A stretch of DNA of 43,151 nucleotides. It comes from TMED26 sp002694075 (GTDB lineage: Bacteria; Pseudomonadota; Alphaproteobacteria; Thalassobaculales; Thalassobaculaceae). Numbering within the stretch: the first letter of the stretch is position 1; each line of letters begins with the position of its first letter. The position numbers and the translations under genes were made by a program. Location: the NCBI GenBank assembly GCA_036160575.1, contig JAYYDT010000130.1, positions 1 through 43,151 on the forward strand, written 5' to 3'. Below, one piece after another: positions 15,594 through 23,368 of this stretch. The notes under the pieces were generated by a model that saw only the letters and a program-made list of their open reading frames with translations, ran no database searches and was not told the DNA's origin.

Positions 15594-16898
15594 ATGGACA
15601 AGTCCCTGGCTGAATTCGCCAAAGCCCATGGCGTGAAGTATTTTTTAATCAATTTCACCGACCTGTCGGGCGTGCAACGCTCCAAACTGGTGCCGGCCGC
15701 GGCCATTGACGAGATGCAAAGCGCCGGCGCCGGTTTCGCCGGGTTCGCGGCTTATCTCGATATGACCCCGGCCTACCCGGACATGTTCGGCGTGCCGGAC
15801 GCGGCGAGCGTGGTGCAATTGCCGTGGCGTCCCGAGGTTGCCTGGGTGGCCAGCGATTTGATGATCGAAGGCGCGCCGGTGGCGCAAGCCCCCCGGGTGG
15901 TTCTGAAAAACCTGCTGGCGCGGGCCGAGGCCGCCGGCTATCGCCTGAAAACCGGGGTCGAGGCCGAATACATGCTGCTCTCGGCCGATGGCGCGGCCTT
16001 GTCCGACCCCTATGACACCGCCGCCAAGCCCTGCTACGACCAGCAGGCCTTGATGCGCCGCTATGACGTCATCGCCGAGATTTGCGACGCCATGGGTGCG
16101 CTGGGCTGGGGGCCGTATCAGAACGACCACGAGGACGCCAATGGCCAGTTCGAGATGAACTGGGACTATGCCGATGCCCTGGTGACCGCCGACCGCCACG
16201 CCTTTTTTAAGTTCATGGTCCGCTCCATCGCCGAAAAGCATGGCTTGCGAGCGACCTTCATGCCCAAGCCGTTCGCCCATTTGACCGGCAATGGCTGCCA
16301 CATGCATTTGTCGGTGTGGACGCCGGACGGCAACCAAAACTTGTTCGACGACCCGGCCGGCGAGTTAGGCCTGTCGGCGATGGCCTATCATTTCCTTGGC
16401 GGCATGCTGGCCCACGCGCCGGCGCTCTGCGCCGTCACCAACCCGGCGGTCAACAGCTATAAGCGCCTGAACGCGCCGGTCACCAGTTCGGGCGCCACTT
16501 GGTCGCCGAACACAGTGACCTACGGGGGCAATAACCGGACCCATATGGTGCGTATCCCCGACCCTGGCCGTTTTGAGTTGCGCTTGGCCGACGGCGCCGC
16601 CAACCCCTACCTGCTCGCCGCCGGCGTGCTCGCCGCCGGGCTCGATGGGGTGGCGTCCAAGGCCGATCCCGGCCAGCGCCTGGATATCGACATGTACAGC
16701 GCCGGCCCGCTCGAAGGGGTCACCAAATTGCCGGCCTATTTGATCGACGCGATCCGCTTATTGGATGGTTCGGCCGGCCTGCGGGCGGCGATGGGCGACG
16801 AATTCATCGACGCCTATGTGACCATCAAGCAGCGCGAATGGGACGATTACGCCCGCCAAATCACCGAATGGGAACGGGCGGCGACCCTCGATCTGTAA
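15594..16898 (+). CDS. gmaS: Type III glutamine synthetase, gamma-glutamylmethylamide synthetase-like
   Basis: A 434-residue glutamine synthetase of the GlnT/GMAS type. An N-terminal beta-grasp part (HGVKYFLINFTDLSGVQRSK) is followed by the metal and ATP site: GVEAEYML, ANGQFEMNWDYADAL, GNGCHMHLSV, then NRTHMVRIPD and FELRLADGAANPYL. Members join glutamate to ammonia or methylamine with ATP; next to mgsABC the methylamine (or another primary amine) reaction is the more likely. GGAGGAG just before the ATG supports the start, 27 bases after mgsC. The sequence alone cannot separate GMAS from GlnT. No mgdABCD genes follow, which is the striking feature of this copy. Confidence 0.87.
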   Translation: MDKSLAEFAKAHGVKYFLINFTDLSGVQRSKLVPAAAIDEMQSAGAGFAGFAAYLDMTPAYPDMFGVPDAASVVQLPWRPEVAWVASDLMIEGAPVAQAPRVVLKNLLARAEAAGYRLKTGVEAEYMLLSADGAALSDPYDTAAKPCYDQQALMRRYDVIAEICDAMGALGWGPYQNDHEDANGQFEMNWDYADALVTADRHAFFKFMVRSIAEKHGLRATFMPKPFAHLTGNGCHMHLSVWTPDGNQNLFDDPAGELGLSAMAYHFLGGMLAHAPALCAVTNPAVNSYKRLNAPVTSSGATWSPNTVTYGGNNRTHMVRIPDPGRFELRLADGAANPYLLAAGVLAAGLDGVASKADPGQRLDIDMYSAGPLEGVTKLPAYLIDAIRLLDGSAGLRAAMGDEFIDAYVTIKQREWDDYARQITEWERAATLDL

Positions 16899-16934
16899 AA
16901 CCCGCGCGCCCTTGCGCCGCCGCATAAGAGACTC

Positions 16935-16948
16935 GCGCCGGCCGGCGC
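16935..16948. repeat. 14-bp perfect palindrome between gmaS and the Rieske gene
   Basis: GCGCCGGCCGGCGC is exactly self-complementary. It sits in the 95-base gap after gmaS and 46 bases before the Rieske oxygenase start, followed by TTT. It could be an operator or a weak terminator separating the two transcription units, but in GC-rich DNA such a palindrome can also be chance. Confidence 0.3.
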
Positions 16949-16993
16949 TTTCGCGGCATGCTACCTCTGGGAAAACAAACGGGGGAGGCGGCC

Positions 16994-18295
16994 ATGCTGA
17001 CGGCGGCGGAGAACGACTTGTTGACACGCACCGGACCGGACACGGCGATGGGGCAGTATTTTCGGCGATTTTGGCAGCCGGCGGCGCTGAGCGAGGAACT
17101 GCCCGAGGCCGACGGCCCGCCGATCCGCTTGACCGTGTTGGGCGAGGAATTGGTCGCTTTCCGCGACAGCGACGGCCGGGTCGGCGTGGTCGACCGGCGT
17201 TGCCCACATCGCGGTGCCGATTTGTTTTTCGGCCGCAATGAGGAATGCGGTTTGCGCTGCCTTTATCACGGTTGGAAATTCGATGTCACCGGGCGCGCCG
17301 TTGACCTGCCGAATGTTCCGGCCGGCGTCCGCCACCACGAGACGGTCCGCTTGAAAGCCTATCCGGTGCGCGAATTCGGCGAGATCATCTGGGTTTATAT
17401 GGGGCCGGAAGCCGGCGCCTTGCCCGAGGTGCCGCAACTGGAATTCGGTCTGATGGCCGCTGACCATCGCTTCGTCACCAAGCAGTTGATGGCCTGCAAT
17501 TGGGCGCAATGCATGGAAGGCGATTTGGACACCTCGCATTTTTCCTTTCTGCACATGCCGGCGCCGCAGGTGCCGTCGAACGAAAACCCCGACGCGCCGG
17601 CGGATGAACGGCGCTTGAAATGGATCCGCAAGGACCCGATGCCGAAATTCTCCATCCTCGACCATGAGGTTGGTTTCGTGGTTGGCGGCGCCCGCGCCAC
17701 CGACGAGGCCGACGAGGCCTATTGGCGGATCACCCAATACAGTTTGCCGGCCAATGGCACCGGCCCGTCCACCCTGCCGGGCGAAACCTATTACGGCTTC
17801 ACTTTGGTGCCGATCAGCGACGAATCTTGCTGGATGTATTGCTATGCCTGGAACCCGGACCGTCCCTTGGGCGACGCCGAACGCCATAAGATGGCCCATG
17901 AGGGCCATTCCATCATCGCCCAGACCGACGCCCATTACGTGCCCGTGCGCAATAAGTCGAATGACTACATGATCGATCGTGCGGTGCAAAAAAACCGCAC
18001 CTATAGCGGGGTCAAGGGCCTGGCCGAACAGGACATCATGATTCAAGAAAGCCAGGGGCCGATCGTCGACCGCACGCGCGAAACCTTGACCGCCACCGAC
18101 GCCGCCGTGGTGCGCTTTCGGCGGACCGTGATGGCCGCCGCCGCCGCCCTCGCCGACAGCGGCGAGGAGCCAAGCGCGCCATGGCGCCATCAGGCCTACA
18201 CCATCCGCCCGGGCAGTTGGTTCGCCGCCGAGGGCACGCCGTTCGAGGATGTCTTAATGGAACGCTTTGGCCACAACCGCGGCCGCGTCGCCTAA
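16994..18295 (+). CDS. Rieske non-heme iron oxygenase, oxygenase (alpha) subunit
   Basis: A 433-residue protein. The Rieske 2Fe-2S ligands are C70, H72, C89 and H92 (CPH...CLYH with 16 residues between). The mononuclear iron site is in EGDLDTSHFSFLH, with D179, H182 and H187. The arrangement resembles phthalate 4,5-dioxygenase and other O- or N-demethylating monooxygenases more than ring-dihydroxylating alpha subunits with a beta partner; no beta subunit is adjacent. A reductase would be needed and is not in the window. GGGGGAGG five bases before ATG 16994 selects this start over ATG 16958. It follows gmaS on the same strand, so an oxidative N-dealkylation or hydroxylation of an amine-derived compound is a reasonable inference. 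Confidence 0.9.
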   Translation: MLTAAENDLLTRTGPDTAMGQYFRRFWQPAALSEELPEADGPPIRLTVLGEELVAFRDSDGRVGVVDRRCPHRGADLFFGRNEECGLRCLYHGWKFDVTGRAVDLPNVPAGVRHHETVRLKAYPVREFGEIIWVYMGPEAGALPEVPQLEFGLMAADHRFVTKQLMACNWAQCMEGDLDTSHFSFLHMPAPQVPSNENPDAPADERRLKWIRKDPMPKFSILDHEVGFVVGGARATDEADEAYWRITQYSLPANGTGPSTLPGETYYGFTLVPISDESCWMYCYAWNPDRPLGDAERHKMAHEGHSIIAQTDAHYVPVRNKSNDYMIDRAVQKNRTYSGVKGLAEQDIMIQESQGPIVDRTRETLTATDAAVVRFRRTVMAAAAALADSGEEPSAPWRHQAYTIRPGSWFAAEGTPFEDVLMERFGHNRGRVA

Positions 18296-18305
18296 CGCCA
18301 CCGGC

Positions 18306-19235
18306 TCACGCCGCGCCGCCGTCCTCCTCGGCGGCGCGCAGGTGGCGAACCAATTGGCGGTCATGGCGGCTCATCGCCGAGCGTTTGGCGCTTTCCGGAA
18401 ACGGCGGGTATTTCGCCGGCGGTGGATTGACCTGGTCGCCCATCACGGTCACCCGCTCGATCACCCGTTCGCCGGTGAAGTCATTTAGCACGTAATGCTG
18501 GGTGAACCGATTGTCCCACATGCCGATGGTGCCGGCCGACCAATTATAACGGACGGTAAACACCGGTTGTTTGACCCAATTGGTCAGGTAGCTGAGCAGG
18601 TGGTCGCTCTCTTGGGCGCTCATCTCGACGATGCGACGAGTGAAATGTTCGCTGACATAAAGGGCTTTTCGGCCGCTGTCGGGGTCGATGCGGACCACCG
18701 GGTGGATGGTCATGCGGTCCTCGCGGCCGTGAGGATGGGCGTCATGCAGCGCCGACAGGCCGTCGCACAAGTCCCGCAAGGGCGGTGACAACCCCTCATA
18801 AGCGGCGAACAAATTGCTCCACATGGTGTCGCCGCCAACGGCCGGACAGGTTTTCATGTTGAGGATCGACATCAACGAGGGACGGTCCAAAAAGGTCAGG
18901 TCGGTATGCCACTCATCGGCGATACCCCCGCTGCTGGCGGCCAACCGGAACAGTTCGGGGTGCTCCTCGGGCGTGCGCTCCTTAAGGTTTGGATGGCCCT
19001 CCAGATGGCCAAAATGGCGGCCGAAGCCGATCTGGTCCTCGGCCGACATGAACTGACCGGGAAAAAACAGCACCATGTGCTTATGCAGCAACTGGGTCAG
19101 GCGCGGGATGTCATCGCCGGCGAGTGTCGCCAGATCAATACCTGTGACCTCGGCGCCCAAGGCCGGCGCCAGGCGTTTCACCGTCCACGGCAAATCCGCG
19201 GTTTCCGTCTCAAGGGTTTCGGAGGAAATGTTCAT
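18306..19235 (-). CDS. TauD/TfdA family 2-oxoglutarate-dependent dioxygenase (copy 1)
   Basis: A 309-residue non-heme iron oxygenase. The iron ligands are H110 and D112 (EWHTDLTF) and H247 (DNRFTQHYV); R261 in ERVIERV would bind 2-oxoglutarate. The N-terminal ALGAEVTGIDLATL is the usual TauD opening. It converges with the Rieske gene (10-base gap) and lies 57 bases downstream of the M20 peptidase. AGGTGG about nine bases before the ATG serves as ribosome binding site, and a promoter-like element matching that of the M20 gene is 33 bases upstream. Taurine, aryloxyalkanoate or N-alkyl amino compounds are possible substrates; the setting favours the last, as inference only. Confidence 0.88.
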   Translation of the reverse strand: MNISSETLETETADLPWTVKRLAPALGAEVTGIDLATLAGDDIPRLTQLLHKHMVLFFPGQFMSAEDQIGFGRHFGHLEGHPNLKERTPEEHPELFRLAASSGGIADEWHTDLTFLDRPSLMSILNMKTCPAVGGDTMWSNLFAAYEGLSPPLRDLCDGLSALHDAHPHGREDRMTIHPVVRIDPDSGRKALYVSEHFTRRIVEMSAQESDHLLSYLTNWVKQPVFTVRYNWSAGTIGMWDNRFTQHYVLNDFTGERVIERVTVMGDQVNPPPAKYPPFPESAKRSAMSRHDRQLVRHLRAAEEDGGAA

Positions 19236-19267
19236 CGGCCGTCGCCACCTATTTTCGTTTCATGGGT

Positions 19268-19296
19268 ATTGACCCAAATTCCAAGGCGCTTGTCAA
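19268..19296 (-). promoter_or_regulatory. Promoter/operator element upstream of TauD copy 1
   Basis: On the minus strand CTTTGACA (-35 TTGACA, 19291-19296), a 17-base spacer and GTCAAT (19268-19273). The same blocks CTTTGACA and TTTGGGTCAAT occur with identical 12-base separation upstream of the M20 gene. The outer TTGAC and GTCAA are inverted repeats, so it could equally be an operator. The predicted leader is about 26 bases. The element overlaps the last bases of the M20 gene. Confidence 0.42.
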
Positions 19297-20474
19297 AGGT
19301 CGCTTGTCGCCGTCGGTGCGCGGCCAAGGCGCTCGAATAAGCCGGCCAGCAAGCGCGCGCGTGGCACCAGCGAGGAGACCAGCAAATGTTCCTCATGGGT
19401 ATGGGCGCCATCGCCGCAGACCCCCAACCCGTCGAGTGTCGGCACCCCCAGAGCGCCGGTGAAATTCCCGTCGGAACCGCCACCATAGCTGCCATGGCCA
19501 GGCGCGAAGCCAATTTCCCCGGCGATCGCGCGTGCTTGATCGTAAAGCGCCAGCCCCTCGGCGGTCGGCGCGAACAAGGGGCGCACCGGCCCCGCTTCAA
19601 CACACAGCTCGATGTCCTGGCCAATTGGAGTCAGCGCCAATATCCGCGCGCGAATCTCGTCAAAGGCGTCGGCGCTCGGCGTCACCACCAGCACCTCGGC
19701 GCGACAGGTCAGCGGCACCACATTGACCCAGCGGCCGCCGTTGACCACGCCGACGCTGAGGGTGATCCCGCGGTCTGGATCGCCCATCCCCTCCAGGCGG
19801 ATGATTTGCTCGGCGATTTCACGGATCGCGCTGCGACCTCGGGCGAGAGTCGCGCCGGCGTGGGCCGGCCGGCCGTGGGCGGTCAGGGTGAACCGTTGAA
19901 AGGCGTGACGGCCAGTCACCAAATTGCCGTCCTTGGCCGGTTCGGGGACCAGCACATGGGCGTGCCGACGCGCGGTCTCCTCAATTAATTGACGGGTCGA
20001 GGGTGACCCGACCTCTTCATCCGGGATGAGCATGAAGGTCACCGGCAGATAGGGGCGCTTGCCGGCGGCCAGGATTTGCCGCAGCGCGTAATAGGCCAGG
20101 TAAAGACCGCCCTTCATGTCATAGCAGCCGGGCCCGAAAACCTTGTCGCCGTCGCGCCGCCAAGGCAGCACGCCCGCCAAACTGCCCTCGGGATGGACCG
20201 TGTCGAGATGGCCCAGCACCAAAATGCCGGGGCCGGCGCACTGGCCGGCGATTTCGGCGATGACCACGTCGCCATAGCCGTCGGCGCCAGGTACGCGGCG
20301 AATGGCGGCGCCGACCCGGGCCAGTTCCGCGCTCGCCAAATCCATCATCGCGTTGACCCGCGCCGGCGCGAAGGTCGGGCTTTCCAGGCGCACCCAGGTC
20401 TCGATCCCGGCGAGGATCTCGGCCTCGTCAAAACGTGGGGCGTTGGTCGGCGCGGGCACCGTTAACTCAACCAT
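19293..20474 (-). CDS. M20 family metallopeptidase (carboxypeptidase G2-like)
   Basis: A 393-residue di-zinc hydrolase. Metal and catalytic residues are visible in order: GHLDTVH (H89, D91), YDMKGG (D119), PDEEVGS (E153/E154), PEPA and a C-terminal THEEH. The wording of these motifs (PWRRDGDKVFGPGCYDMKGG region) is close to glutamate carboxypeptidase, which removes C-terminal or N-acylated glutamate. There is no signal peptide, so it acts in the cytoplasm. GGAG nine bases before ATG 20474 sets the start; the frame stays open to 20900 but that is opposite the TauD copy 2 gene. It shares a promoter element with TauD copy 1 and diverges from TauD copy 2. Processing of an N-substituted glutamate made by the gmaS/mgs genes is an attractive inference. 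Confidence 0.88.
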   Translation of the reverse strand: MVELTVPAPTNAPRFDEAEILAGIETWVRLESPTFAPARVNAMMDLASAELARVGAAIRRVPGADGYGDVVIAEIAGQCAGPGILVLGHLDTVHPEGSLAGVLPWRRDGDKVFGPGCYDMKGGLYLAYYALRQILAAGKRPYLPVTFMLIPDEEVGSPSTRQLIEETARRHAHVLVPEPAKDGNLVTGRHAFQRFTLTAHGRPAHAGATLARGRSAIREIAEQIIRLEGMGDPDRGITLSVGVVNGGRWVNVVPLTCRAEVLVVTPSADAFDEIRARILALTPIGQDIELCVEAGPVRPLFAPTAEGLALYDQARAIAGEIGFAPGHGSYGGGSDGNFTGALGVPTLDGLGVCGDGAHTHEEHLLVSSLVPRARLLAGLFERLGRAPTATSDL

Positions 20475-20514
20475 CGTCGAAAGCTCCGCCAAAAGCGTTA
20501 AAGGAACGATCGCC

Positions 20515-20543
20515 ATTGACCCAAAGCTGGCGGTGAATGTCAA
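20515..20543 (-). promoter_or_regulatory. Promoter/operator element upstream of the M20 gene
   Basis: Minus strand TTGACA (20538-20543), 17-base spacer, GTCAAT (20515-20520). It shares CTTTGACA and TTTGGGTCAAT with the element upstream of TauD copy 1, same orientation and spacing. The predicted leader is about 34 bases. The -35 is perfect and the -10 poor, which suggests activator dependence or an operator function. Confidence 0.42.
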
Positions 20544-20551
20544 AGCCCGAT

Positions 20552-20576
20552 GGCGCGGTGGCGCGTTCGCCGCGCC
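20552..20576. promoter_or_regulatory. 7-bp inverted repeat in the M20/TauD divergent region
   Basis: GGCGCGG (20552-20558) and CCGCGCC (20570-20576) with an 11-base loop, in the 193-base region shared by the divergent M20 and TauD copy 2 genes. Possible regulator site; weak because of the high GC content. Confidence 0.2.
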
Positions 20577-20667
20577 TTGGCGGCGTGGATCGGTTCGCCT
20601 AAACTTGGCCGTCTGAACGTCACCGGCGTCCCGCCCACCGGCGGCAGCGCTTCGACAGGGGGTACTT

Positions 20668-21708
20668 ATGTCGACCGTGCCAAGTGATTCCTCAGCCGCG
20701 CTTACCGCCGCGCCGCTCGCCCAGGCGGGCTTTGGCGCGTGCCTCACGGGGCCCGGCACGGCCAGCGCCGCCGCCTTGTTGGCGGCGGGCGCCAGCGACG
20801 GCAAGCTGGCCGCCATGCTTGATGCCGCCGACGGCTTCCTGTTGGTCAAAGGGCTGGTCGATCTGCGCGACGATCCTGGCTTGCTGGTGCGTCTGAGCAC
20901 GTTGTTCGGCCCGGTGGTCGAGGATTACACCGAGACCACTATGGCGCGAAACAGGATCCATCGTGACCATCCGGAGATTTTCGTTGTCTCAAATGGTCCG
21001 CCGGCCAATCGCCAACCGCCGCCACCGCCGACGCCGCCGTTGACCGAGGACGGCGCATTTCCGGTCACTTTTCCCCAGCGGAGCGGTTGGCACACCGACC
21101 AAAGCTACCGCCGGCCGCCGCCCGATATCTCGCTATTCTATTGTGTCGAACCGGCGCCCAAAGGCAGCGGGCAAACCCTTTACGCCAATGGTGTCGCCGC
21201 CTATCGCAGCCTCCCCGATGACCTCAAGGCGGCGGTCGCGGACCTCATCGGTATCCATGCCCAGCCGGGCACCGGCCGGTCGGAAAGCGCCGTGCGCGCC
21301 GGCCAGACACCGGACCCGACCGGTTCCCACAATCACCCCCAGCGCCAACCGGTGGTGCGCCATCATCCGGTCACTGGCCGGCCGGCTCTGTACCTTTGCG
21401 AACGCGGTCAGATGGATTGGGTCGACGGTCCCTTCGTGGGCATGACCCCCGGCGTCGACGGCGATGGCGCGCGGCTGCTTTATCGGCTGATGGCCCATTA
21501 CACCGCCCCGGCTCATGTCTATTGCCACGACTGGGACGTCGGCGATTTGGTGATTTACGACAACCGCAGCCTGATCCACGCCGCCACTTGGTTCGACGCC
21601 GCCGCCCATGTGCGCGTCATGTGGCGGACCACGGTATGGGGCAATCCCGGGCCGGAATACGCCGGCGAAGCGAAAAGCTGGCGGGCCACCGCGCCATCGG
21701 CCCGCTAA
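20668..21708 (+). CDS. TauD/TfdA family 2-oxoglutarate-dependent dioxygenase (copy 2)
   Basis: A 346-residue dioxygenase. The iron ligands are H142 and D144 (GWHTDQSY) and H304 (YDNRSLIHAATWFD), followed by the arginine region VRVMWRTTVWG for 2-oxoglutarate. Between the N-terminal domain and the iron site is an unusual loop with five consecutive prolines at residues 117-121 (NRQPPPPPTPPL), which would need EF-P for efficient translation and may be a lid. It is only distantly like copy 1, so the two are not a recent duplication. A GGGGG run lies six bases before the ATG. It diverges from the M20 gene and converges on the Anbu gene with a 32-base gap. Confidence 0.85.
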   Translation: MSTVPSDSSAALTAAPLAQAGFGACLTGPGTASAAALLAAGASDGKLAAMLDAADGFLLVKGLVDLRDDPGLLVRLSTLFGPVVEDYTETTMARNRIHRDHPEIFVVSNGPPANRQPPPPPTPPLTEDGAFPVTFPQRSGWHTDQSYRRPPPDISLFYCVEPAPKGSGQTLYANGVAAYRSLPDDLKAAVADLIGIHAQPGTGRSESAVRAGQTPDPTGSHNHPQRQPVVRHHPVTGRPALYLCERGQMDWVDGPFVGMTPGVDGDGARLLYRLMAHYTAPAHVYCHDWDVGDLVIYDNRSLIHAATWFDAAAHVRVMWRTTVWGNPGPEYAGEAKSWRATAPSAR

Positions 21709-21740
21709 ACCCCGGCCGCGCCGCTCCCCCGCCGGCGGTT

Positions 21741-22484
21741 TCAGATATCCCGCATCCATTCCGGCGCGGCGATCGATTGATAGGCCGCGCGGAGCGATTG
21801 GGACCAACCTTCCCTAAGGTTTTCGAAATAAGGATCGTTGTCGTGAATGCGGCGACGCGCGCCGACCCGCAGCGCGTCACGGCGATAAACCAAAAGATCA
21901 ATCGGCAGGCCGACCGACAAATTACTGCGCAGGGTCGAGTCCATCGAAACCAAGGCCGCCCGCACGGCGTCCTCCAGTGGCATGTCATGGACCACCGTCC
22001 GGTCGAGGATCGGTTTACCGTATTTATGTTCGCCAATTTGCAGAAACGGCGTGTCCTCGGTCGCGCGAATATAATTGCCGGCCGGATAGAATTGAAACAA
22101 ACGCACTTGGCCGCCGGTGATTTGGCCGCCAAGGAGAATCGACTGGCTGAATTGCATGTCCTGGGCGCGCATCGCCGGGCCGTGCTCGGAATAGACCGCG
22201 CGTACCGCGCGGCTGACCAGGCGGGCGGCGTTGAACATCGAGGACACGGTCCACAGGGTCTCAACCTCGCCCGCGTCATTGGCCACGCCCTCGTCCAGCA
22301 GATCGACGACGGCCTGGCTGACCGCCAGGTTACCGGAGGTACACAAGGCGATCATGCGGTCGCCGGGCGCCTCCCATACCGACATTTTTTGAAATGTGGC
22401 GATATCGTCGACACCGGCGTTGGTGCGCGTGTCAGCCAACATAACCAGGCCGTTCTGAAGAGCGATGCCGACGCAATAGGTCAT
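21741..22484 (-). CDS. Anbu, proteasome-like Ntn-hydrolase subunit
   Basis: A 247-residue proteasome beta-like protein. MTYCVGIALQNGLVMLADTRTNAGVD at the N-terminus identifies Anbu (the ancestral beta-subunit, also called BPH): Thr2 becomes the nucleophile after Met removal. SILLGGQITGG, LFQFYPAGNYI and GEHKYGKPILDR continue the fold, and the C-terminus YQSIAAPEWM is the family ending. Anbu assembles into ring or helical particles, and its natural substrate is still unknown. It is the last gene of a four-gene operon, its ATG overlapping the stop of the transglutaminase gene by four bases. Confidence 0.9.
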   Translation of the reverse strand: MTYCVGIALQNGLVMLADTRTNAGVDDIATFQKMSVWEAPGDRMIALCTSGNLAVSQAVVDLLDEGVANDAGEVETLWTVSSMFNAARLVSRAVRAVYSEHGPAMRAQDMQFSQSILLGGQITGGQVRLFQFYPAGNYIRATEDTPFLQIGEHKYGKPILDRTVVHDMPLEDAVRAALVSMDSTLRSNLSVGLPIDLLVYRRDALRVGARRRIHDNDPYFENLREGWSQSLRAAYQSIAAPEWMRDI

Positions 22485-23347
22485 GACGAATTTGGCCTTT
22501 CCGAAAGGTCACGCCGGTCTTGGCTTTGGTTTTGTTCGCCCATCGGCATGGCGGCGACCTCAACGGTCAGGCTTTCGGCCCCCGCGCCACGACGTATTCC
22601 AATAATGGGTGCCGCGCCGCGATAGTCCAGGCCACAACCGATCCGCACGTACCGTTCATTTGGACAGACCCGATTGGCGGCGTCGAAGCCGACCCAACCG
22701 AGCCCGTCGATGAAGAGCTCCGCCCAGGCGTGGCTGGCTTCATAGATTTCGCCGACCTCCTCGCCCGCCAAATAGCCACTGACGTAGCGGGCGGGAAAAC
22801 CAAGCAGGCGCGCCGCTGTGATCATCACATGGGCATGATCCTGGCAAACGCCGGCGCCGGCGGCCAGCGCCGCCGCCGCGGTGGTGTCGCTGTCGGTCTC
22901 TCCGGTGACATAGGCGACCGCGTCGCGCACGCGGTTCATCAACTGGTGGGCGGCGTCGACGGCGTCCTTGGTCACCGCCGGCGCGATTGGCGTCGCCAGG
23001 TCACGGATCGCGTCGTCAGCCGCGGTCAGGGCGGTGGTGCGCGAAAACATCGCCACCGGCATGGTTTCGTCGACGCCTTTTAAAATCCCGGCGTGGTCTT
23101 CGGTGCGCACCTCTCCCACCACCTCGACGACCAATTCATGATGGGGTTCGCTCATCGTCAACGTGCGGACAATATTGCCGAAGGCATCGGTGTGGACCGG
23201 CAGATCGTCCCGCCCATTGCCGATCACCCGCCAGCGCGCGATCCGTTGCCCGGCGTTATCGCGCGCGGTCAGACGCAGGTGTTGGACCGTGTGGGTCGCC
23301 GGCGTCGCATAGCTGTATCGGGTGGTATGATGAATTGAGATGTCCAT
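22481..23347 (-). CDS. Transglutaminase-like cysteine protease of the Anbu operon
   Basis: A 288-residue protein with the bacterial N-terminal transglutaminase-associated beta domain (ISIHHTTRYSYATPA... LRLTARD) and a catalytic papain-like core: C168 in AGVCQDHAH, H206 in ASHAWAELF and D222 in GWVGFDAANR. Such proteins are predicted to cleave or cross-link peptides. There is no signal peptide. It overlaps the Anbu start by four bases and starts 21 bases after the alpha-E gene, so all four genes are probably one transcript. Confidence 0.91.
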   Translation of the reverse strand: MDISIHHTTRYSYATPATHTVQHLRLTARDNAGQRIARWRVIGNGRDDLPVHTDAFGNIVRTLTMSEPHHELVVEVVGEVRTEDHAGILKGVDETMPVAMFSRTTALTAADDAIRDLATPIAPAVTKDAVDAAHQLMNRVRDAVAYVTGETDSDTTAAAALAAGAGVCQDHAHVMITAARLLGFPARYVSGYLAGEEVGEIYEASHAWAELFIDGLGWVGFDAANRVCPNERYVRIGCGLDYRGAAPIIGIRRGAGAESLTVEVAAMPMGEQNQSQDRRDLSERPNSS

Positions 23348-23368
23348 GGGCCGCCAATGCGGGGTCGT

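Noticed and set aside
14274..15629. 451-codon open frame on the minus strand.
   Set aside because: It covers the strongly conserved mgsC gene on the other strand, has repetitive G/R/H-rich composition, and arises from codon bias in GC-rich DNA.
16961..18190. 409-codon open frame on the minus strand.
   Set aside because: It is the antisense shadow of the Rieske oxygenase, whose Fe-S and iron ligands are intact.
20475..20900. Upstream extension of the M20 peptidase frame.
   Set aside because: It overlaps the divergent TauD copy 2 gene and the promoter element; GGAG and ATG 20474 give a normal M20 length.
21396..22625. 409-codon open frame on the plus strand.
   Set aside because: It runs out of frame through TauD copy 2 and then opposite Anbu; both real genes have all their motifs.
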